A stretch of 64,000 nt of DNA from Streptomyces violaceoruber (GTDB lineage: Bacteria > Actinomycetota > Actinomycetes > Streptomycetales > Streptomycetaceae): contig JODI01000004.1 in NCBI GenBank assembly GCA_000720805.1, forward strand, positions 124,001-188,000. The letters run 5' to 3'. Shown piece by piece: positions 59,577-64,000 of this stretch. The notes under the pieces are model-generated. The model saw only the letters and a program-made list of their open reading frames with translations. It did no database searches and was not told the DNA's origin. The translations under genes and the position numbers were made by a program. Each line of letters begins with the position of its first letter. Positions within the stretch are counted from its first letter, which is position 1.

Positions 59577-60289
59577 CCCACCCGCACGCCCACCCGGCGT
59601 CCCCGGCGGCCGGCGTCCAGGGCACCACCCTCGCCCGCGTCGCACCGTCCGACCTGCACCGCCGGCTCGCCGCCGACCTCGGCGAAGCCGCCCGCGCCTG
59701 GCTGGACCGGGCCCTCGACGAGGCGGCCACCCACCCCGGCACCCACGGCCCCGTCTCCGTATGGGAGCTGCGGCTCGCCGAGGCCGGGCGGCGCTGCGGC
59801 CCGGAGCACGCCGACGCCGTCCGCGTCCTCATCCTGCACGCGGCCCGCGCCGACGCGGACGCCCTGACCCGCGTCTACGCCCAGGGCACCGCCGCCGAAC
59901 GCCGCGCCGTCCTGTACGCCCTGCCCCACCTGGTGTCCGGCCCCGAGGCCCTCCCACTCGTCGAGGACGCCCTGCGCACCAACGACACAAGGCTCCTGGC
60001 GGCCGCCGTCGGCCCCTACGCCGCCCGGCACCTGCCGGCCCACGCCTGGCGGCACGCCGTCCTGAAGTGCCTGTTCACCGGTGTGCCCGTCGCCGAGGTG
60101 GCCGACCTGGACCGCCGCGCCCGCGGCGACACGGAACTCGCCCGGATGCTCGGCGACTACGCCGACGAACGCACCGCCGCGGGCCGTACCGTGCCCGACG
60201 ACCTGCACCGCGTCCTGACCCTGACCGACCCCACGCCCACGCCGCCCGCCGACCCCGGCGCCCGCGGCTTCGACGGCAAGGAGTCCTGA
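59573..60289 (+). CDS. eboA: EboA-family protein
   Basis: 238 aa; ATG overlaps the previous stop (ATGA). A soluble all-helical protein of HEAT-like character: WLDRALDEAATHPG, VRVLILHAARADADALTRVYAQGTAAERRAVLYALPHLV, DALRTNDTRLLAAAVGPYAARHLPAHAWRHAVLKCLFTGVPV, and LARMLGDYADERTAAGRTVPDDLHRVLTL. The HRVL and KCLFTGVP segments are typical of EboA. Biochemical function is unknown; ebo genes are needed for export of the scytonemin precursor in cyanobacteria. Adjacent to the other ebo genes, which supports the assignment. Confidence 0.85.
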   Translation: MTHPHAHPASPAAGVQGTTLARVAPSDLHRRLAADLGEAARAWLDRALDEAATHPGTHGPVSVWELRLAEAGRRCGPEHADAVRVLILHAARADADALTRVYAQGTAAERRAVLYALPHLVSGPEALPLVEDALRTNDTRLLAAAVGPYAARHLPAHAWRHAVLKCLFTGVPVAEVADLDRRARGDTELARMLGDYADERTAAGRTVPDDLHRVLTLTDPTPTPPADPGARGFDGKES

Positions 60290-61137
60290 TGCGCCTCTTC
60301 GACCCCCACATCCACATGACGTCCCGCACCACCGACGACTACGAGGCGATGCGCGCCGCCGGCGTCCTCGCCGTCGTCGAGCCGTCCTTCTGGCTCGGCC
60401 AGCCCCGCACCTCTCCCGCCTCGTTCCTCGACTACTTCGACTCCCTCCTGGGCTGGGAGCCCTTCCGCGCCGCCCAGTACGGCATCGCCCACCACTGCAC
60501 GCTCGCCCTCAACCCCAAGGAGGCGAACGACCCGCGCTGTGCGCCCGTCCTCGACGAACTTCCCCGGTATCTCGTCAAGGACCAAGTGGTGGCCGTCGGC
60601 GAGATCGGCTACGACTCGATGACCCCGGCCGAGGACACCGCCCTCGCCGCACAGCTCCAACTCGCCGCCGACCACGCCCTGCCCGCCCTCGTCCACACCC
60701 CGCACCGCGACAAACTCGCCGGTCTGCGCCGCACCTTGGACGTCGTCGGCGAGTCCGCCCTGCCGCCCGAGCGGGTCCTGGTCGACCACCTCAACGAGAC
60801 CACCGTCAAGGAGGCCAAGGACAGCGGCTGCTGGCTCGGCTTCTCCGTCTACCCGGACACGAAGATGGACGAGGAACGGATGGTCGCGATCCTGCGGGAG
60901 TACGGCCCCGACAAGGTGCTCGTGAACTCCGCCGCGGACTGGGGCAGAAGCGACCCCCTCAAGACCCGCACCGTCGCTGACGCCATGCTCGCGCACGGCT
61001 TCACCGACGACGACGTGGACCGCGTGCTGTGGCGCAACCCCGTCGACTTCTACGGACTCAGCGGCCGTCTGGTCCTGGACCCGGCGGACACCCCGGCCAC
61101 CCACGAGGGCAACTCCGTGCTGCGCGGCGGGGAGTGA
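60289..61137 (+). CDS. eboB: TatD-like metal-dependent hydrolase, EboB
   Basis: 282 aa; ATG overlaps the eboA stop by one base (TGATG). A TIM-barrel amidohydrolase: MRLFDPHIHMTSRT carries the HxH metal motif, HHCTLALNPKEAND, VAVGEIGYDS with the metal Glu, ALVHTPHRDK, VLVDHLNETTV and KVLVNSAADWGRSDPLK with the final Asp. The DHLNETT and SAADWG pieces distinguish EboB from DNA-repair TatD. The substrate in Ebo pathways is unknown. Confidence 0.9.
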   Translation: MRLFDPHIHMTSRTTDDYEAMRAAGVLAVVEPSFWLGQPRTSPASFLDYFDSLLGWEPFRAAQYGIAHHCTLALNPKEANDPRCAPVLDELPRYLVKDQVVAVGEIGYDSMTPAEDTALAAQLQLAADHALPALVHTPHRDKLAGLRRTLDVVGESALPPERVLVDHLNETTVKEAKDSGCWLGFSVYPDTKMDEERMVAILREYGPDKVLVNSAADWGRSDPLKTRTVADAMLAHGFTDDDVDRVLWRNPVDFYGLSGRLVLDPADTPATHEGNSVLRGGE

Positions 61138-61140
61138 GCG

Positions 61141-62346
61141 ATGCGCTTCAGGCATCCCGACGGCAGCGTCGTCCACCTCGCCTACTGCACCAACGTGCAC
61201 CCCGCCGAAACCCTCGACGGCGTCCTCGCGCAACTGCGCGACCACTGCGAACCCGTGCGCCGCCGCCTCGGCCGGGACCGCCTCGGCATCGGGCTGTGGC
61301 TCGCCAAGGACGCGGCGCGCGCCCTCGTCAGCGACCCGTCCGCCCTGAGGGGACTGCGCACCGAACTCGACCGGCGCGGCCTCGAGGTCGTCACTCTCAA
61401 CGGCTTCCCCTATGAGGGCTTCGGCGCCGAAGAGGTCAAGTACCGGGTCTACACACCCGACTGGGCCGACCCCGAACGCCTCGACCACACCACGTCGCTG
61501 GCCCGCGTCCTCGCCGGACTCCTCCCCGACGACGTCACCGAGGGCAGCATCTCCACCCTTCCCCTCGCCTGGCGCACCGCCTATGACGAGCAACGCGCCG
61601 AACAGGCCCACGACGCGCTGACCACCCTCGCCGACCGCCTCGACGCCCTGGAGGAGCTGACCGGCCGCTCCATCCGGCTCGCTCTGGAGCCGGAACCAGG
61701 CTGTGTCGTCGAGACCACGCACGACGCCATCGCCCCGCTGACCGCGATCGCGCACGACCGGATCGGCATCTGCGTCGACACCTGCCACCTCGCCACCTCC
61801 TTCGAAGACCCGCACACCGCCGTCGACGCGCTCACCGCCGCCGGTATCCGCGTCGTCAAATCCCAGCTCTCGGCGGCCCTGCACGCCGAACACCCGCACC
61901 TCCCCGAGGTCCGCGAGGCCCTCGCCGCCTTCGACGAACCCCGCTTCCTGCACCAGACCCGCACTTCTCCCACTCTCAACTCCGTTCGAGCGGGAGGGAC
62001 CCCCGTCGCAGCCGGCTTACGCGGCACCGACGACCTCGGCGAGGCCCTGGCCGGCGACGCCCTGCCCGACGCGGCACCCTGGAGAGCCCACTTCCACGTC
62101 CCCCTGCACGCGGCCCCCGCCGCACCCCTCACCTCCACGCTCCCCGTCCTGAAGGCCGCACTGACCCGGCTGGTCGGCGGCCCGCACCCGCTCACCCGCC
62201 ATCTGGAGGTCGAGACCTACACCTGGCAGGCGCTCCCGCCCGAGCTCAGGCCACGCGGCCGGACCCAGCTCGCCGACGGCATCGCCGCCGAACTCGCCCT
62301 TGCCCGCGACCTGTTGACCGACCTCGGCCTGAAGGAGCTGCCGTGA
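61141..62346 (+). CDS. eboE: Metabolite traffic protein EboE (TIM barrel), contains a TTA codon
   Basis: 401 aa from ATG three bases after the eboB stop. Begins FRHPDGSVVHLAYCTNVHPAETLDGV, then GLWLAKDAARALV, NGFPYEGFGAEEVKYRVYTPDW, LALEPEPGCVVET, IGICVDTCHLATSFEDP and VKSQLSAALHAEHPHLPEV. The HLAYCTNVHPAETL start and the YRVYTPDW motif are diagnostic. Around 61968-62020 about 17 residues (SPTLNSVRAGGTPVAAGL) look out of place: their DNA resembles a dispersed intergenic repeat and includes TTA at 62017-62019, the bldA codon. Translation is probably limited to bldA-competent (aerial growth) cells. The rest is normal length for the family. Next gene overlaps (GTGA). Confidence 0.92.
   Translation: MRFRHPDGSVVHLAYCTNVHPAETLDGVLAQLRDHCEPVRRRLGRDRLGIGLWLAKDAARALVSDPSALRGLRTELDRRGLEVVTLNGFPYEGFGAEEVKYRVYTPDWADPERLDHTTSLARVLAGLLPDDVTEGSISTLPLAWRTAYDEQRAEQAHDALTTLADRLDALEELTGRSIRLALEPEPGCVVETTHDAIAPLTAIAHDRIGICVDTCHLATSFEDPHTAVDALTAAGIRVVKSQLSAALHAEHPHLPEVREALAAFDEPRFLHQTRTSPTLNSVRAGGTPVAAGLRGTDDLGEALAGDALPDAAPWRAHFHVPLHAAPAAPLTSTLPVLKAALTRLVGGPHPLTRHLEVETYTWQALPPELRPRGRTQLADGIAAELALARDLLTDLGLKELP
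61966..62008 (+). repeat. Dispersed-repeat-like insert in the eboE coding region
   Basis: TTCTCCCACTCTCAACTCCG followed by TTCGAGCGGGAGGGACCCCC closely resembles a repeat (TCTCCCACTCTCGGCTTCGC...GGGACCCCCAT type) that recurs in intergenic DNA of Streptomyces, from memory. Here it is read in frame. Confidence 0.6.
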
Positions 62347-63737
62347 ACCACCCCGCCGAAGCGCGGCCCACTCCGCTCCTCGTCCTGGACGTCGTAGGCC
62401 TCACCCCCCGTCTCCTCGACCTCATGCCCCACCTCAAGGCGCTCGGCCAGTCCGGCTCGCGCGCCGCCCTCGGCACCGTGCTGCCCGCTGTCACCTGCGC
62501 CGCCCAGTCCACCTTCCTCACCGGCACCCACCCGTCGGAGCACGGCATCGTCGGCAACGGCTGGTACTTCCGCGAGCTCGGCGACGTACTCCTGTGGCGG
62601 CAGCACAACGGTCTGGTGGCCGGGGACAAGCTCTGGGACGCCGCCCGCCGCGCCCACCCCGGCTACACCGTCGCCAACATCTGCTGGTGGTACGCCATGG
62701 GCGCCGACACCGACATCACCGTCACCCCCCGCCCGGTCTACTACGCCGACGGCCGCAAGGAGCCCGACTGCTACACGCGGCCCGCCGCCCTGCACGACGA
62801 ACTCACCGAGAAACTCGGCACCTTCCCCCTCTTCCACTTCTGGGGACCCGGCGCCGACCTGGTCTCCAGTCGATGGATCATCGACGCGACCCGTCACATC
62901 CTGCGCACCCGGCACCCGGACCTGACGCTCTGCTACCTCCCCCATCTCGACTACGACCTGCAGCGCTACGGCCCCGACGACCCGCGCTCCCTGAAGGCGG
63001 CCGCCGACCTGGACACCGCCCTCGCCCCGCTGCTGGACGACGCCCGCGCCGAGGGCCGTACCGTCGTCGCGCTGTCCGAGTACGGCATCACCCGCGCCGA
63101 CCGTCCCGTCGACATCAACCGCGCCCTGCGCCGCGCCGGTCTGCTGGAGGTGCACACGCAGGACGGCATGGAGTACCTCGACCCGATGGCCTCCCGCGCC
63201 TTCGCGGTCGCCGACCACCAGATCGCCCACGTCTACGTCCGCCGGCCGGAGGACCTCGACGCCACCCGGGCCGCCCTCGACGGACTGCCCGGCATCGAGC
63301 GACTCCTCGACGACGAGGGCAAGAAGGACCACCACCTGGACCATCCGCGCTCGGGCGAACTGGTCGCCGTCGCGGAACCGGACGCCTGGTTCACGTACTA
63401 CTACTGGCTCGACGACGCCCGCGCGCCCGACTTCGCGCAGCTCGTCGAGATCCACCGCAAACCCGGCTACGACCCGGTCGAACTCTTCATGGATCCGCTC
63501 GACCCCTATGTGAAGGTCAAGGCGGCAACGGCGCTGGCCCGCAAGAAACTCGGGCTGCGCTACCGCATGGCGGTCGTGCCCCTGGATCCCTCACCTATTC
63601 GAGGCAGCCATGGCCGCCTTCCCGCGAGCGACGACGACGGTCCGCTCCTCATCTGCTCCACCCCCCGCGCTGTCGGCGACCGCGTCGCGGCCACCGATGT
63701 GAAAGCACTACTGCTCCAACTGGCCGGTCTGGCCTGA
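62343..63737 (+). CDS. eboF: Alkaline-phosphatase-superfamily nucleotide pyrophosphatase/phosphodiesterase, EboF
   Basis: 464 aa from GTG overlapping the eboE stop (GTGA). Type I phosphodiesterase/nucleotide pyrophosphatase fold: LLVLDVVGLTPRLLDLMP, the nucleophile region LPAVTCAAQSTFLTGTHPSEHGIVGNGWYF (Thr or Ser in the AAQSTFLTG loop), YLPHLDYDLQRYG with Asp/His metal ligands, VVALSEYGITRADRPVDINRALR and FAVADHQIAHVYV. The VTCAAQSTFLTGTHPSEHGI stretch is typical. It is presumed to release a phosphate or nucleotide from the pathway intermediate. Last gene of the operon. Confidence 0.9.
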   Translation: MNHPAEARPTPLLVLDVVGLTPRLLDLMPHLKALGQSGSRAALGTVLPAVTCAAQSTFLTGTHPSEHGIVGNGWYFRELGDVLLWRQHNGLVAGDKLWDAARRAHPGYTVANICWWYAMGADTDITVTPRPVYYADGRKEPDCYTRPAALHDELTEKLGTFPLFHFWGPGADLVSSRWIIDATRHILRTRHPDLTLCYLPHLDYDLQRYGPDDPRSLKAAADLDTALAPLLDDARAEGRTVVALSEYGITRADRPVDINRALRRAGLLEVHTQDGMEYLDPMASRAFAVADHQIAHVYVRRPEDLDATRAALDGLPGIERLLDDEGKKDHHLDHPRSGELVAVAEPDAWFTYYYWLDDARAPDFAQLVEIHRKPGYDPVELFMDPLDPYVKVKAATALARKKLGLRYRMAVVPLDPSPIRGSHGRLPASDDDGPLLICSTPRAVGDRVAATDVKALLLQLAGLA

Positions 63738-63799
63738 CCTGTTCAGACCTGACCTGTTCAGACCCGGCAGACCCGTTCCGACCTGTCAGTCCTGTTCTG

Positions 63800-63812
63800 A
63801 CTGGTCACCAGT
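63800..63812. promoter_or_regulatory. Palindrome ACTGGTCACCAGT upstream of the last gene
   Basis: A perfect 6+6 inverted repeat around a single C lies 48 bases before the start of the truncated Tat-substrate gene; a preceding 15-bp direct repeat (CCTGACCTGTTCAGA twice, from 63733) adds further structure. Possible operator or promoter element. Confidence 0.4.
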
Positions 63813-63860
63813 GAAGCACTCACCACTGACAACGCCCTCCGACACATGGGAGTTCCAGAC

Positions 63861-64000
63861 ATGAGCCGCATGTCCCCGACCGACCCCGAACTCACCCACC
63901 GTCTCACCAGACGAGGCATGCTCGGCGTTGCCGCGGGCGCCACCGCCGCCGCCCTGCTGGGCGCGGCAGCCACTCCCGCGACCGCCGCCACCGACAACGC
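63861..64000 (+). CDS. Tat-exported protein, 3' truncated by the window edge
   Basis: Only the first 46 codons are visible, from ATG with GGGAG ten bases upstream (ATG at 63870 is possible). The N-terminus is a textbook twin-arginine signal: LTRRGMLGVAAGATAAALLG followed by an AxA-type cleavage region (PATAATDN). The mature protein lies outside the window, so its function cannot be stated. Confidence 0.8.
   Translation, partial: MSRMSPTDPELTHRLTRRGMLGVAAGATAAALLGAAATPATAATDN

Noticed and set aside
1..64000. tRNA or rRNA genes, insertion sequences, prophage or integrase genes
   Set aside because: None recognised on either strand by reading motifs and gene content; a dedicated tRNA scan was not possible.

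Overview
The window is a stretch of a Streptomyces (or very close actinomycete) chromosome. Base composition is very GC-rich with G/C at nearly every third codon position, starts are often GTG or TTG behind GGAGG-type ribosome binding sites, exported proteins carry Sec or twin-arginine signals, and the gene families are typical of a soil streptomycete. No rRNA, tRNA, insertion sequence, prophage or CRISPR array was seen. Family assignments come from recognising motifs and overall protein shape; no database search was run.

Layout. (1) 1-2.2 kb: the 3' end of a secreted PL11 rhamnogalacturonan lyase and an odd lysine-rich 83-aa protein. (2) 2.3-11.8 kb: a cellulolytic island. A GH74 xyloglucanase and a GH48 exoglucanase (both minus) lie divergent from a GH5 endoglucanase and a GH6 exocellulase (both plus). 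All four carry CBM2, and CebR-type operators lie in the GH48/GH5 gap. (3) 12-15.9 kb: a methyltransferase, the tail of a dead SDR gene, a GH75 chitosanase with its operator, a DMT exporter and an aldo/keto reductase. (4) 16.3-24.1 kb: a five-gene operon for pectin/RG-I side-chain attack (GH105, a Tat-exported lyase-like protein, GH29-like, a GH27-GH18 fusion, an FN3-PQQ-type sugar dehydrogenase). (5) 24.3-33.5 kb: housekeeping and regulatory genes (VOC/WYL pair, acyl-CoA ligase, LysR/bile-acid-symporter-like pair, DUF4185-like propeller, quinone oxidoreductase/MarR pair, isochorismatase-like). (6) 33.7-43.9 kb: a formate module. A five-gene minus-strand operon (ketopantoate-reductase-like gene, FDH catalytic subunit, fused NuoE-NuoF, a separated Fe-S module, FdhD) is divergent from an oxalate/formate-type MFS carrier with its tiny partner protein. 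A KAS III and a FadR-type GntR gene follow. A GntR-type motif is shared by the divergent promoter and the regulator's own promoter. (7) 43.9-44.6 kb: a 27-bp tandem array next to a decayed NmrA-like gene.

(8) 44.6-56.0 kb: a sugar uptake and oxidation set. It holds a ROK repressor, a ribose-type ABC transporter, a Gfo/Idh/MocA dehydrogenase, a TIM-barrel isomerase, a secreted PQQ-type dehydrogenase with PKD and CBM6, and a secreted ThuA-DUF1080 protein. The combination suggests 3-keto-glycoside chemistry. (9) 56.2-63.7 kb: a tightly coupled seven-gene operon matching the Ebo metabolite-trafficking cluster (EboC, EboA, EboB, EboE, EboF), but with an inositol-phosphate-synthase-type cyclase at its head where EboD would be expected and with an extra TIM-barrel gene. 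Its eboE gene carries a TTA codon inside what looks like an inserted dispersed repeat. (10) The window ends inside a gene for a Tat-exported protein.

Working together, the first 24 kb secretes enzymes that break down cellulose, xyloglucan, chitosan and rhamnogalacturonan. The middle carries formate metabolism, and the last 20 kb couples sugar uptake and oxidation to an operon that probably makes and moves a small prenylated or cyclitol-derived metabolite. TTA codons in cel5 and eboE point to bldA-dependent developmental control of both the cellulolytic and the Ebo parts.
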